Origin: Roseburia sp. 831b | GTDB lineage: Bacteria; Bacillota; Clostridia; Lachnospirales; Lachnospiraceae | Assembly (NCBI RefSeq): GCF_001940165.2 | Contig: NZ_CP135162.1 | Coordinates: 2,075,501 to 2,139,500 of the forward strand | DNA: 64,000 bases | Reading direction: 5' to 3' | In this document: positions 29,322-39,606 of the stretch, piece after piece | Layout of the letters: each line of letters begins with the position of its first letter | Numbering within the stretch: the stretch's first letter is position 1 | Notes under the pieces: generated by a model | What the model saw: only the letters and a program-made list of their open reading frames with translations | Databases searched by the model: none | Told to the model about the DNA's origin: nothing | Position numbers and translations under genes: made by a program

Positions 29322-29460
29322 ATTATTTTTAAAATTATTCCAGTGTTATCCTTGCGGTACATTTTTTATGCAACAAGAACAAAATTGACTTGTCATTGTG
29401 CAATTTGCCAATAAGAGAACGGTGAGCAACCTTTTTACACCCGAATGCTATTATATAAAG

Positions 29461-29513
29461 AAAATAGGGACCGTAGTCCATACCTGCCGGTATGGACGCC
29501 AATCCCTATTTTC
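29461..29513. terminator. Bidirectional terminator downstream of cstA
   Basis: The outer arms AAAATAGGGA / TCCCTATTTT and the inner arms GTCCATACC / GGTATGGAC form one long interrupted stem. It lies 21 bases after the cstA stop and upstream of the fprA promoter. Confidence 0.85.
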
Positions 29514-29534
29514 ATGCGATTTACCTATTATATA

Positions 29535-30977
29535 TTATGCAGTTTTTTCTTTTTTAAAGACTGAGTTGCATAAGAAGATTCCAAGGAATACAACTGCTGC
29601 GATAATTCCGATTGGATAAGCAATCTTCGTACCTAAGTTCAGGCACTCTGGTGCGTAGAAGAAATAGGTAACGGATACTGCTGACATGAAGGTTGCTGGA
29701 ATTACCGTTATCCAGTAGAACTTCTTATTCTTAAACAGATACATGGATGCTGTCCAAAGGGCAATCATTGCGAGTGTCTGGTTAGACCAGCTGAAGTATC
29801 TCCAGATGACGTTGTAATCTAACTGGCTGATAATTGCACCTGCTAAAAGTAAAGGTACGCAGATGAATAAACGTTTCTTGTAAGATTTCTGTTCAATCTT
29901 GAACCAGTCTGCAATGACAAGTCTTGCGGAACGGAACGATGTATCGCCGGAAGTAATTGGACAGGCAATAACACCAATCATCGCAAGAATAACACCGACA
30001 TTTCCCATGGTCTTTACGCTGACATCGTATACCGTTGCTGCCTGACCGGAATCGGTTAAGATTTTTGTTAATCCAGTCATCAAACCGCCTGTTTTCTCAT
30101 AAACAGCACATCCTGCTGCAGCCCAGATTAAAGCGATGATACCTTCGCTGACCATTGCTCCATAAAAGACACTGTGTGCTTCTTTTTCGCTCTTACAACA
30201 ACGTGCCATCAAAGGTGACTGGGTTGCATGGAAACCGGAGATTGCACCACAGGCAACGGTGATAAACATAACCGGCCAGATTGGTGTTCCGGATGGATGC
30301 AGGCTGTGTAACGTAATCTCTGGAATGGTATATCCATGTGTGAAGATACCAACACCTACACCGATTGCCATAATGATAAGGCAGATACCAAAAATCGGGT
30401 AAATCTTACCAATAATCTTATCAATTGGAATGAAGGTTGCAATAAAGTAGTAAATCAAAACAATTGCTAACCAGAAATATGTATTTACAAGGATTCCGGA
30501 AGTAACACCCTGTTTTCCAATTAACATGGAAATCAAGGATGCAGGTCCTACTGCAAATACGGTACCAACCATAACAAGAAGTACTACACTAAAGACTCTC
30601 ATGACATTTTTCATGAAATTGCCAAGATAGGTTCCGGTCAACTCTGAAACAGAAGCACCATCATGACGCATACTCATGAATCCAACGGAAAAGTCATGCA
30701 CAGCACCTGCTAAAATCGTACCACCTGTAATCCAAAGGAAAACTGCAGGTCCCCACTGTGCTCCTGCTAATGCACCGTAAATAGGTCCTAATCCTGCAAT
30801 GTTCAACAGCTGAACAAGGAAAAGTTTCCATTTTGGCATTACAACATAGTCAACTCCGTCATTGATTCTTACTGCCGGTGTCTCACGATCATCCGGTCCG
30901 TACAATTTTTCTACCACTTTACCATAGGTGAAGTAGCCGATAATAAGAATTGCAAGACATACAAAAAAGCTTACCAT
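29535..30977 (-). CDS. cstA: CstA-family transporter, probable pyruvate/peptide uptake
   Basis: 480 residues with many hydrophobic helices and the CstA core (NIAGLGPIYGALAGAQWGP, GAVHDFSVGFMSMRHDG, FHATQSPLMARC). It is shorter than the ~700-residue E. coli CstA and BtsT, lacking part of the C-terminal extension, as is common in Firmicutes. The RBS GGGAGG precedes the ATG. A LytS/LytTR two-component pair lies directly upstream in the same direction. In E. coli the homologous BtsS/BtsR pair switches on the CstA-family pyruvate transporter BtsT, so pyruvate is the best substrate guess. Confidence 0.93.
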   Translation of the reverse strand: MVSFFVCLAILIIGYFTYGKVVEKLYGPDDRETPAVRINDGVDYVVMPKWKLFLVQLLNIAGLGPIYGALAGAQWGPAVFLWITGGTILAGAVHDFSVGFMSMRHDGASVSELTGTYLGNFMKNVMRVFSVVLLVMVGTVFAVGPASLISMLIGKQGVTSGILVNTYFWLAIVLIYYFIATFIPIDKIIGKIYPIFGICLIIMAIGVGVGIFTHGYTIPEITLHSLHPSGTPIWPVMFITVACGAISGFHATQSPLMARCCKSEKEAHSVFYGAMVSEGIIALIWAAAGCAVYEKTGGLMTGLTKILTDSGQAATVYDVSVKTMGNVGVILAMIGVIACPITSGDTSFRSARLVIADWFKIEQKSYKKRLFICVPLLLAGAIISQLDYNVIWRYFSWSNQTLAMIALWTASMYLFKNKKFYWITVIPATFMSAVSVTYFFYAPECLNLGTKIAYPIGIIAAVVFLGIFLCNSVFKKEKTA

Positions 30978-31104
30978 AATATCAACCTCCCTGATATTTA
31001 TTCTAACTGTAGTTTATAATTTTTTTAGAATTAGCTCAATAGATTTTGTATGTAATGCATAATTTTTGTCATGAATTGTATTTTTTATTGTATAAAATGC
31101 ATTG

Positions 31105-31842
31105 TCATTGAATCACAAACAGATTCCGGACATTTTTCACCTGTGTACGGCTGATTGGAATCTTTTCTTCTAAATATTTCATCTTCATGGCATAGCCGTT
31201 GTTGTAGCTTGGAATCAGCTCCTCCACGTAATCGAGATTCACCAGATAACTCTTATGTACCCTGTAAAAATTGTAGCCTTGCAGTTTTTCTTCCATATGG
31301 CTCATTGTGATGTTTTCTTCATAAACATGATTTTTGGTGCAAATCCGGCAGCTTCTTTGATTTGCCTCCACCACAATAATCTCTTTTAAGTCAATCAGAT
31401 GAATGCGGTCTCCACCATTGACTGCAATTTTTCCTGCATGTGGCTTTGCGATATTCTCCTTTTGCACCTGTTTCATCTCTAAAAACCCCTGATTTTTTAG
31501 CTTTTCTACCGCTTTTTGCAGACGTTTCATATCAAATGGCTTCATCACATAATCCACAGCATCTAATTCAAATGCCTCCACGGCATAATTTTCATATGCT
31601 GTCACAAAGACAATACCTGCATCCGGCTGTTTTTCCCGGATGATGGACGCTAATGTCGTTCCCTTGACTTCGCCTAAATTAATATCTAAGAAAAATGCCT
31701 GTATCTTTTCGTTTTTTACAAGTTCAATTGCCGACTCTGCACTGTCTGCCTCTAAAAATTCTGCATCCTCCAGGATGGATTCTAACAGGAAAATCAACTC
31801 TTTTCTTGCCGGTCTTTCATCATCAATCACTGCTATTTTCAT
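31105..31842 (-). CDS. LytTR-family response regulator
   Basis: The start at 31842 (MKIAVIDDERPARKE) has GGAG 6-7 bases upstream and is preferred over one 12 bases earlier. 245 residues: a receiver domain with the Asp7/Asp8 pair, phosphorylation Asp53 (FFLDINLG) and the KPF switch lysine, then a C-terminal LytTR DNA-binding domain ending YNGYAMKMKYLEEKIPISRTQVKNVR-like. It follows the sensor kinase and precedes cstA, its likely target. Two TACAAT direct repeats 12 bases apart (31075-31092) in the cstA leader are candidate binding boxes. Confidence 0.92.
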   Translation of the reverse strand: MKIAVIDDERPARKELIFLLESILEDAEFLEADSAESAIELVKNEKIQAFFLDINLGEVKGTTLASIIREKQPDAGIVFVTAYENYAVEAFELDAVDYVMKPFDMKRLQKAVEKLKNQGFLEMKQVQKENIAKPHAGKIAVNGGDRIHLIDLKEIIVVEANQRSCRICTKNHVYEENITMSHMEEKLQGYNFYRVHKSYLVNLDYVEELIPSYNNGYAMKMKYLEEKIPISRTQVKNVRNLFVIQ

Positions 31843-31895
31843 ACTAATCTCCATTCTTGCACTGTAAAAATTTATTTCTCACACTATCTGTATTT

Positions 31896-33569
31896 TTACA
31901 TAAGTCTCGTTTTTCGCGGAATCCGCATCGTGACAATCGTTCCGCTTTCTCCGGTATCTATCTGAAGTCCAAAGGTTTCTCCATAGATGCTGCGCAGCCT
32001 CGAATCTACATTCAACAGTCCATATTGTCCTGTCGTGTCCTTATCGTAAAAGCCTTTTAGCACTTCCTTTGGAATTCCGTATCCATTATCTTTTACAGCT
32101 ATCACCAAAATATCTTCCACAACAGATGCCTTTAGCAAAACTTTTCCCTGCTGACGCTTCATGGCGCCATGTTTTACCGCATTTTCCACGATTGGCTGTA
32201 AAATCAGCGTTGGCACCATAAAATCAAGAGCCTCCGGGAAATCAATCGTTACTTCTAGCCGCTCTTCAAACCTTGCCTCCTCTAGCATCAGGTATGCTTT
32301 TACATGCTCTAATTCCTGCTCGATTGAAATCATGTAGGCACTGCTCGAATTTAGCGTATGACGAAAATAGACGCTAAGTGCCAGCAAAAGTTCCCTTGCC
32401 CGCTCCGGCTTTTCCCTGCAAAAATAGGTAATCGTATTTAGCGAATTAAACAAAAAGTGGGGATTAATCTGTGACTGCAGCGCACGGAATTCCGCCTGTT
32501 CCCTTAACTTTTTCTGGTGCTCAATCTGCGACAACTCATAATTTGTGGAAAAGAATTTGGCAAGTCCCTGCACAAAATTAAGTTCCGAGTGAATGGACTC
32601 GACATGTCTTGGAAAAAAGAGTACCAAAAATGCCCACGTTTCCGATCCCATCGTCATTTTATCCCCGATGGCAAGATATTTTCCAAGCTCTTTGTAATTC
32701 GGGTCACTTTTTTTCGTCTCCACACAGTAGTTGTTCGGTTCATCCATATGTTCTAACAATTCATACGGAACTACAATATTAGTTGTATTTAACGCATGGG
32801 TTCCATCCGGCGACAAGATAACGACTGCAAGACAGCCGGAAAAATCCTGAATGATTTTCGCAACATGGTCATACCCTTCTCTTGGAATCGTCGTCTTCTG
32901 CAGGTAAGGCACACATTTATCTGCAATATTTAGTGCAAGCCGGATTTTATCCGCAGCAAGAAGATCCTGCCTGGTAAAAGCCTCCCGAAATACAGAAAAG
33001 AATAACACCATTCCGCAGGAGTTAAAGGTAATCATCGAAAAGGCAATCTGTTTCACCAGCGCTAACGCTTCCGCATAAGGCTTTGCTATCGCTAAAATAA
33101 TCAACATCTGGCACGCCTCTGCAAACGCCGTGATCAAGAAAAGCGAAATGGTATTCTGTTTTAAATTTTTCTTTTTACAGATTATCCAGATTGCAGAGCC
33201 CAGCACACCTTCAAATAAAGTCGATATGGTACAGGATACCGATGTCAGTCCCTGTGCATCATAGAAAAACCGATGCAGTGCACCGATGACTGCTGCCGTC
33301 ATCCCAACAACGGGGCCTCCGAGAAGTCCACCCGCAAGTACACCAAGCACCCTTGTATTCTGGATACCTCCGGACACTCTCACACCGGTACACGTCGAGA
33401 AAATACAAAACATTCCAAAGATAACCCCCAGTGTAAAACGGTCCATCAATCCAGAACCATGTTCTTCGGACAGTACCCGTTTCACCAGCGGTACCTTTGT
33501 TAAAATTGTAGCAATCAGCACCAATAAACTGATATTGATGACCAGACTTCCGTATGCATTTGTCAGCAT
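31896..33569 (-). CDS. LytS/BtsS-type sensor histidine kinase
   Basis: 557 residues. The N-terminal 5TM-LYT sensor (about 1-200, with GVRVSGGIQNTRVLGVLAGGL-type helices) is followed by a GAF-like linker. The LytS-type kinase domain has the phospho-acceptor His in QSQINPHFLFNSLNTI and an ATPase domain with NAVKHG and DNGYGIP. It should phosphorylate the LytTR regulator 53 bases downstream. In Bacillus (LytST) and E. coli (BtsSR) relatives sense external pyruvate; this assignment is by family and by adjacency to cstA. Confidence 0.93.
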   Translation of the reverse strand: MLTNAYGSLVINISLLVLIATILTKVPLVKRVLSEEHGSGLMDRFTLGVIFGMFCIFSTCTGVRVSGGIQNTRVLGVLAGGLLGGPVVGMTAAVIGALHRFFYDAQGLTSVSCTISTLFEGVLGSAIWIICKKKNLKQNTISLFLITAFAEACQMLIILAIAKPYAEALALVKQIAFSMITFNSCGMVLFFSVFREAFTRQDLLAADKIRLALNIADKCVPYLQKTTIPREGYDHVAKIIQDFSGCLAVVILSPDGTHALNTTNIVVPYELLEHMDEPNNYCVETKKSDPNYKELGKYLAIGDKMTMGSETWAFLVLFFPRHVESIHSELNFVQGLAKFFSTNYELSQIEHQKKLREQAEFRALQSQINPHFLFNSLNTITYFCREKPERARELLLALSVYFRHTLNSSSAYMISIEQELEHVKAYLMLEEARFEERLEVTIDFPEALDFMVPTLILQPIVENAVKHGAMKRQQGKVLLKASVVEDILVIAVKDNGYGIPKEVLKGFYDKDTTGQYGLLNVDSRLRSIYGETFGLQIDTGESGTIVTMRIPRKTRLM

Positions 33570-33680
33570 TTCCTTTCATCCCCTATCTTTTGTACATTGC
33601 TTTCTTTTTATTATACTCATCCTTCTTGTGATAGGAAAGCATTTTCTAGCGTTGTTTTCTATTGAAATTTTGATATACAA

Positions 33681-33722
33681 AAAAGGCCGTGCACGGCTGA
33701 TTTTCTCAACCTGTGCACGACC
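33681..33722 (-). terminator. Terminator of secA
   Basis: A stem GGTCGTGCACAGG / CCGTGCACGGCC with a 13-base loop is followed on the minus strand by TTTTTT. It lies about 55 bases after the secA stop. Confidence 0.88.
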
Positions 33723-33775
33723 TGTCTATTTCTGCAATGTTCCAAATTGCTGGATTTTTTGTATGGTTGACTTTC

Positions 33776-36346
33776 TTAAGCCATTCTTCCACAACACTGT
33801 TTGTATTTCTTTCCACTTCCACATGGGCATGGATCGTTTGGATATACTTTTGCAGCGGCACGTTTCTTTGGTGCACTTGCTGCAGATTCGTCTTTGTTGG
33901 TTCCGGTTACTTTTGCAACCTGTTCACGCTCTACCTTCTGTTCAATCTTCACATGATATAAGAGACGAACCGTGTCTTCCTGGATGTTTGCAATCATTTC
34001 ATCAAACATATCGAAACCAGCCATCTTGTATTCTACAAGTGGGTCTCTCTGACCATATGCCTGAAGACCGATACCCTGGCGAAGCTGATCCATATCATCG
34101 ATGTGATCCATCCACTTACGGTCGATAACCTTAAGAAGAACCACACGCTCTAATTCACGGAACTGTTCTGGTTCAGGGAACTCTGTCTCTTTTGCTTCAT
34201 ATAACTTCACAGCCTTCTCTTTTAAGCTATGTTTCAATTCTTTGTTGTTCTTGATGGAATCTAAGTCTTCCTCTGTTACCGGTTCCATTGGAATAATGGA
34301 GGTCAGTAACTGGTTCAATTCATTCAAATCCCACTCTTCTTTTGGAATATCTGCAGAAATACAGGTATCCACGCAGCTTTCCACGCGATCTGTAATCATC
34401 TTGAAGATAACATCTCTCATGTTCTCACCATTCAAAACACGAAGACGTTCTGCGTAGATGATTTCTCTCTGGTCGTTCATAACCTGATCATATTCTAACA
34501 GGTTCTTTCTGATACCAAAGTTGTTTCCTTCAATCTTGGTCTGTGCCTTCTCGATTGCAGAAGTTAACATCTTATGCTGAATTGGTTCTCCTTCTGGCAC
34601 ACCGATGGTATTGAATACTTCCATCAATTTGTCAGAGCCAAATAATCTCATCAAATCATCTTCCAGGGAGATGAAGAACTGAGATTCACCCGGATCTCCC
34701 TGACGTCCGGAACGTCCACGCAGCTGGTTATCAATTCGTCTGGATTCATGACGTTCTGTACCAATAATCTTAAGACCACCTGCTGCTCTCGCTTCATCAT
34801 CAAGCTTAATATCGGTACCACGACCAGCCATGTTGGTTGCGATGGTTACAGCACCATGTACTCCGGCTCCTGCAACAATCTCAGCTTCCTGCTCATGGAA
34901 TTTTGCATTTAAGACCGTATGCTTGATGCCTTCTCTCTTTAACATCTCACTGATTAATTCAGAAGTATCAATGTTAATCGTACCAACCAGAACCGGCTGT
35001 CCTTTTGCATGTGCCTCTTTTACGCTCTCGACAACTGCATGATATTTTTCTTTCTTGGTCTTGTATACAATATCGTGTAAATCCTTACGAAGGATTGGTT
35101 TGTTGGTCGGTATCTCGATAACATCCATTCCATAAATATCACGGAACTCTTTCTCCTCTGTCAAAGCAGTACCGGTCATACCGGATTTCTTTTCAAACTT
35201 GTTAAAGAAGTTCTGGAATGTGATGGTTGCAAGTGTCTTGCTCTCACGTTTTACTTTTACATGCTCTTTTGCTTCGATTGCCTGATGAAGACCATCGGAA
35301 TAACGACGTCCTGGCATGATACGTCCGGTAAACTCATCGACAATCATAACCTGGTCATCTTTTACAACATAATCCTGATCACGGAACATTAAGTTATGTG
35401 CTCTTAAGGCAAGGATGACATTATGCTGAATCTCAAGGTTCTCTGCGTCTGCAAGGTTCTCAATCTTAAAGAACTGCTCTACTTTCTTCACACCTTCCTG
35501 TGTCAAAGAAACGACTTTATCTTTTTCGTTGACAACGAAGTCTCCGCTCTCTTCCTGCTCAACTCCCATGATGGCATCCATCTTAGAATACTCAGGGACA
35601 TCCTCACCACGTACAAGCTGACGTGCCAGGATATCGCAAGCCTCGTAAAGTCTTGTAGACTTGCCACTCTGACCGGAAATGATAAGAGGTGTTCTTGCCT
35701 CATCAATCAAAACGGAATCGACCTCATCGATGATGGCATAGTGAAGTCCACGCTGAACAAGCTGTTCTTTGTAGATAACCATGTTATCACGCAGGTAATC
35801 GAATCCCAATTCATTATTGGTTACATAAGTAATATCACAATTATAGGCCTCACGGCGTTCCTCGTTGGACATGTCATTTAAAACAACACCGACTTTCAGT
35901 CCCAAAAATTCATGAACCTGTCCCATCCACTCGGAATCTCGTTTTGCAAGGTAGTCATTGACCGTTACGATGCAGACGCCCTTACCCTCTAATGCATTCA
36001 GATATGCCGGAAGGGTGGAAACCAATGTCTTACCTTCACCGGTTCTCATCTCCGCGATACGCCCCTGATGTAAGATAATACCACCAATAATCTGTACACG
36101 GTAATGTTCCATTCCAAGCACACGTTTTGCAGCCTCGCGGACTGTTGCGTATGCCTCTGGCAATAACTGGTCTAATGTCTCGCCTTTTTCAAGCCTTTCT
36201 TTATATTCTTTTGTTTTGTTTTTTAATTCTTCATCGGAAAGTTTCTGCATAGATTCGCGATAGGATTCTACTTTATCCACGATTGGATAAATTCTTTTTA
36301 ATTCCCTTTCGCTGTGTGTTCCGAAGATTTTTGTAATTGCGCTCAT
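33776..36346 (-). CDS. secA: Preprotein translocase ATPase SecA
   Basis: 856 residues. Walker A is RTGEGKT at 101-107, Walker B reads DEVDS, and [10 protein letters not shown] and [12 protein letters not shown] are the other helicase motifs. A C-terminal zinc tail [14 protein letters not shown] is intact. It drives secretion through SecYEG. The start has AGGAG upstream. A relic of a second secA 3' end lies 6 kb away. Confidence 0.98.
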   Translation of the reverse strand: MSAITKIFGTHSERELKRIYPIVDKVESYRESMQKLSDEELKNKTKEYKERLEKGETLDQLLPEAYATVREAAKRVLGMEHYRVQIIGGIILHQGRIAEMRTGEGKTLVSTLPAYLNALEGKGVCIVTVNDYLAKRDSEWMGQVHEFLGLKVGVVLNDMSNEERREAYNCDITYVTNNELGFDYLRDNMVIYKEQLVQRGLHYAIIDEVDSVLIDEARTPLIISGQSGKSTRLYEACDILARQLVRGEDVPEYSKMDAIMGVEQEESGDFVVNEKDKVVSLTQEGVKKVEQFFKIENLADAENLEIQHNVILALRAHNLMFRDQDYVVKDDQVMIVDEFTGRIMPGRRYSDGLHQAIEAKEHVKVKRESKTLATITFQNFFNKFEKKSGMTGTALTEEKEFRDIYGMDVIEIPTNKPILRKDLHDIVYKTKKEKYHAVVESVKEAHAKGQPVLVGTINIDTSELISEMLKREGIKHTVLNAKFHEQEAEIVAGAGVHGAVTIATNMAGRGTDIKLDDEARAAGGLKIIGTERHESRRIDNQLRGRSGRQGDPGESQFFISLEDDLMRLFGSDKLMEVFNTIGVPEGEPIQHKMLTSAIEKAQTKIEGNNFGIRKNLLEYDQVMNDQREIIYAERLRVLNGENMRDVIFKMITDRVESCVDTCISADIPKEEWDLNELNQLLTSIIPMEPVTEEDLDSIKNNKELKHSLKEKAVKLYEAKETEFPEPEQFRELERVVLLKVIDRKWMDHIDDMDQLRQGIGLQAYGQRDPLVEYKMAGFDMFDEMIANIQEDTVRLLYHVKIEQKVEREQVAKVTGTNKDESAASAPKKRAAAKVYPNDPCPCGSGKKYKQCCGRMA

Positions 36347-36546
36347 AAAAACTCCTATTCTTTTACTACGTTCTCTCTGCGAGCCCCATTCTTAAGTCAA
36401 ACAATTCTCGCACAATATGGATATTGTATCACTTTTTATGTACAACCACAATATACATTCCCGTGAACGAATTGTAAATTTTTTATAAACCAGACATGAC
36501 AAACGATGAGAAACACATACGACCTGCCATACACGCGAAGAAAAAT

Positions 36547-36575
36547 TTGCAAGACATGCCAACTTATCGTATAAT
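36547..36575 (+). promoter_or_regulatory. Promoter of the TSCPD protein gene
   Basis: TTGCAA (36547-36552), a 17-base spacer and a perfect TATAAT (36570-36575). It diverges from secA. Confidence 0.7.
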
Positions 36576-36619
36576 AAGTGCAATTATCAACAAAATTTTT
36601 TACGAGAAGGAGAATCACA

Positions 36620-36880
36620 ATGAAATATACCTATAAAACAAAAGGAACCTGTTCCACTTTGATTGAATTAGAGTTAGAAGGAGATGTCGTTCACAACGTA
36701 AAATTTACCGGCGGATGTAACGGAAACCTTCAGGCAATCCCGAAATTAGTAGAGGGACTTACCGTAGACCAGGTCGTAGAAAAAATCGGTGGTATTTCCT
36801 GTAACGGACGTCCAACCTCCTGTGGCGACCAGCTTGCACGCGCCTGTCGTGAGGCTCTTGAAGCATCCAAACAGCAGTAA
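36620..36880 (+). CDS. Small TSCPD-domain protein
   Basis: 86 residues from the ATG at 36620 (AGAAGGAG 6 bases upstream). An alternative start 42 bases earlier is not supported by a ribosome site. It resembles the TIGR03905-type TSCPD family: FTGGCNGNLQAIPKLVEG and SCNGRPTSCGDQLARACREAL. The TSCPD fold occurs at the end of some ribonucleotide reductases. Its four conserved cysteines could bind metal, but the function of the stand-alone form is unknown. It is monocistronic, with a terminator at 36.9 kb. Confidence 0.85.
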   Translation: MKYTYKTKGTCSTLIELELEGDVVHNVKFTGGCNGNLQAIPKLVEGLTVDQVVEKIGGISCNGRPTSCGDQLARACREALEASKQQ

Positions 36881-36901
36881 TTATGTAAACCTTCAAGAAT
36901 T

Positions 36902-36952
36902 CAGACGGTACGATTTTTATTTTTCAAAAAATTTTCCGACTGTCTGGTTTTT
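36902..36952 (+). terminator. Terminator after the TSCPD gene
   Basis: Arms CAGACGGT / ACTGTCTG with a ~30-base AT-rich loop are followed by TTTTT. Confidence 0.6.
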
Positions 36953-37016
36953 AAAATAAGGAAACTTTCCGGCAATCTGACATAAATTAGAAAGAGTTCA
37001 ATCTTTTGGAGTATTT

Positions 37017-38888
37017 ATGAGCAGTATTGCCGGTTTTTTTCATCCATTCATGGATTTTACAAAAGAAAATGGTTCTTACACGACCATTTTAAAACAAATG
37101 TCTGCGACCTTGCTACATCGTGGACCCGATGAGCAGCATTTCTATTATGCACCGCACGCCTTTCTAAACCATAACCGCCTCTCGTGCGGGTTAAACCAGG
37201 ATTCTGGGAAAGGCAGCCTTACTTATGAGACACTTCCCGCCACCAAAAAATTCAAGGACAATCATCTGACCATCGCCTATGACGGTGCCATCTACAATTT
37301 TAATGAACTGACCCAGTCTTTGCGCCGCGACGGTGTGGAAACAAAAGGTCTGTCTGACGCAGAACTTTTACTTTGTGCCTTCATCCGTTATGGAACTGAT
37401 TTTGTCCAAAAGCTAAACGGTGGTTTTTCCATCGTTATCTATGACGAGAAGAAAAATCAGCTCTTTCTTTTCCGTGACCCGCTTGGCATCAAACCTCTTT
37501 TTTACACACTTACCGATAAAACCCTCGTCTTTTCCTCCGAATTGAAAGGTCTGTTCTGCCACCCTGCAATTACACCCGTAGTTGATTTGAACGGGCTGAA
37601 CGAAATTTTTTCCATAGGTCCTGCGAAAACACCTGGATGTGGTGTTTTTTCTGATATCTACGAAATCAAGCCCGGACATTTTCTTGCGTATGGACCAAGC
37701 AAGCTATACGATGAATGCTACTTCCGTTTTTCCTCTGATTTAAGCAGCGACTGCTACGAGGATGCATTAGAAAACGTTTCCTATCTGGTAAAAGATGCCG
37801 TTATCCGGCAAATGGAGGGCGACGCACCACTTTCTTGTTTTCTTTCCGGTGGACTTGACTCTTCTGTTGTAACTTCCATCTGCGCGCATCAGCACCCGGA
37901 TGAGAACATTAGGACCTACTCTTTTGACTTTAAAGGAAATGACCAGAATTTTAAGGCAAACAGCTTTCAGCCTTCCTTAGATGCCCCTTTTGTACAGGAA
38001 ATGGTGGACTATCTTCACACCAACCATACCCGTTTTGAATGCAACAGTGCGCTTCAGGTTGACCTCTTATCTGCCTCCGTCGCTGCACATGACCTTCCTT
38101 GTATGGCAGATATTGACGCCTCTTTGCTTTATTTTTGCAAGCTTGCCGCAAAAGACAGCCGGATTGTTTTAACCGGTGAGTGCGCCGACGAACTTTTCTG
38201 TGGGTATCCTTGGTATCATAAAAAGGAAATGTATGAGGCCGATACGTTCCCATGGAGCCTTGATTTTTCTCCAAGGCAGCTGTTGTTAAAAGATTCTTTT
38301 ATGGGAAAATTAGATGGCGCGTCCTACTTAGAACAGACTTATCAGAATGCCTGCGGGGAACTTCTTTTTGCCGATGATTTGTCAAAAGAGCAACGGCTGC
38401 ACCAGAAGACATTTTTCCTTACTGTCCGCTGGTTTATGCAGACTCTGCTTGACCGTATGGACCGTGCCGCTGCCCAGACCGGACTCGATGCAAGAGTTCC
38501 GTTTGCCGACCTTCGGATTGCAAAATACCTGTTTGGACTTCCATACGAATTCAAAACGAAAGACGGAGAAGTCAAACATCTGCTTCGAGCCGCTTTTGCT
38601 TCGATTCTTCCACCGTCTGTTTGCCAGAGAAAAAAGAGCCCTTATCCGAAAACCTACGATCCAGGCTACGAAGCCTTGCTTGCAAACCGCTTAAAATCTG
38701 TCATTAGTAATCCAAACAGTCCGCTGCTCGAATTTGTAGAGCCAAAGAAAGTGCTTGCGTTCTGCCAGAACCCAAAGGACTATGGCAAACCATGGTACGG
38801 ACAACTGATGGCCGGACCACAGCTGATGGCTTATTATTTGCAGATTAACGAATGGATTGAAAAATATCAGGTTCAACTAAAACTGTAA
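37017..38888 (+). CDS. asnB: Asparagine synthetase homologue with a degenerate glutaminase site
   Basis: 623 residues, full AsnB length, with TTTTGGAG before the ATG. The C-terminal ATP-pyrophosphatase domain is intact (FLSGGLDSS at 275-283, LTGECADELFCGYPW). The N-terminal domain keeps the class II amidotransferase fold (HRGPDE at 34-39, Arg54, SDAE). However, the protein begins MSSIAGF, so the N-terminal nucleophile Cys2 is Ser, and the glutamine-binding YNGEIYN reads YDGAIYN (89-94), losing Asn and Glu. It probably uses free ammonia, or another amine, to amidate aspartate or a related acid. Standard glutamine-dependent activity is unlikely. Confidence 0.9.
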   Translation: MSSIAGFFHPFMDFTKENGSYTTILKQMSATLLHRGPDEQHFYYAPHAFLNHNRLSCGLNQDSGKGSLTYETLPATKKFKDNHLTIAYDGAIYNFNELTQSLRRDGVETKGLSDAELLLCAFIRYGTDFVQKLNGGFSIVIYDEKKNQLFLFRDPLGIKPLFYTLTDKTLVFSSELKGLFCHPAITPVVDLNGLNEIFSIGPAKTPGCGVFSDIYEIKPGHFLAYGPSKLYDECYFRFSSDLSSDCYEDALENVSYLVKDAVIRQMEGDAPLSCFLSGGLDSSVVTSICAHQHPDENIRTYSFDFKGNDQNFKANSFQPSLDAPFVQEMVDYLHTNHTRFECNSALQVDLLSASVAAHDLPCMADIDASLLYFCKLAAKDSRIVLTGECADELFCGYPWYHKKEMYEADTFPWSLDFSPRQLLLKDSFMGKLDGASYLEQTYQNACGELLFADDLSKEQRLHQKTFFLTVRWFMQTLLDRMDRAAAQTGLDARVPFADLRIAKYLFGLPYEFKTKDGEVKHLLRAAFASILPPSVCQRKKSPYPKTYDPGYEALLANRLKSVISNPNSPLLEFVEPKKVLAFCQNPKDYGKPWYGQLMAGPQLMAYYLQINEWIEKYQVQLKL

Positions 38889-38929
38889 CAAAGCCTTGAC
38901 ACCCGACACAGTGCGATCCTCACGGAGCA

Positions 38930-38970
38930 TTTTTTATGTATTAGGAACGGATTTTCCTATTACATAAAAA
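38930..38970. terminator. Hairpin after asnB
   Basis: The arms TTTTTTATGTA-TTAGGA and TTCCTA-T-TACATAAAAAA form a stem with T-rich flanks. It lies 42 bases after asnB. Confidence 0.6.
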
Positions 38971-39013
38971 AGGAACTGCATGTAGCATCTAACTACAAAT
39001 GCAGTTCCTTTTT
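38966..39013. terminator. Bidirectional terminator between asnB and dpaB
   Basis: The stem AAGGAACTGCAT / ATGCAGTTCCTT has an inner GTAG/CTAC pair, an A run on one side and a T run on the other. It can end both converging transcripts. Confidence 0.88.
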
Positions 39014-39015
39014 CT

Positions 39016-39606
39016 TTATTCATTTGGATTCTGTAAAATCGGCTGAATCTGTTTTCCTTGTATTGCCTGTTCTATGGTGTCTGGCAAAAGCTCCATTTTT
39101 GCAATCATGGAGTTCGGTTTGCTTTTTGTATTATCCTGCCCAAACGGCACAAAATAAATCTGTTTGGTGTTCATCAGGCTTCCAATATTCTTAAAGTTCG
39201 CAGATAGCGCATCATTCGTGGAAATTGCAATCACGAGGGGCTTTCCGTTTCTCATATGTGCCTTTGCAGCCATCAGTACCGGCGTGTCTGTGATTCCATT
39301 GCAGAGCTTCGCAGCGGAATTTCCGGTACAGGGTGCAATTACCATCACATCCAAAAAATTGTTTGGCCCGATTGGTTCTGCGGCACATATCGTACGGATG
39401 CCTTCGTTTTCTGTGATATCACAAATTCCTTCCACAAAGTCTCTTGCACTTCCAAATCTTGTGTCACAGCTTTGTGCATTAAATGAAAAAATAGGGATCA
39501 CATTTGCCCCCATATCCTTAAGCCTTTGTATCTCACGTCTTGTCTTCGCAAATGTACAAAACGAACCTGTAATTCCAAGTCCAATTGTAAGCTTTGAAAA
39601 ATCCAT
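39016..39606 (-). CDS. dpaB: Dipicolinate synthase subunit B
   Basis: 196 residues, a flavoprotein-family subunit (LTIGLGITGSFCTF at the start, MVIAPCTGNSAAKLCNGI in the middle). With DpaA it converts dihydrodipicolinate to dipicolinic acid, the calcium-binding core solute of endospores. The ATG overlaps the dpaA stop by one base (TAATG). It supports a sporulating host. Confidence 0.95.
   Translation of the reverse strand: MDFSKLTIGLGITGSFCTFAKTRREIQRLKDMGANVIPIFSFNAQSCDTRFGSARDFVEGICDITENEGIRTICAAEPIGPNNFLDVMVIAPCTGNSAAKLCNGITDTPVLMAAKAHMRNGKPLVIAISTNDALSANFKNIGSLMNTKQIYFVPFGQDNTKSKPNSMIAKMELLPDTIEQAIQGKQIQPILQNPNE

Noticed and set aside
36392..36618. Short minus-strand frames between secA and the TSCPD gene
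   Set aside because: They cover the divergent promoter region and lack ribosome sites; the region is better explained as regulatory DNA.
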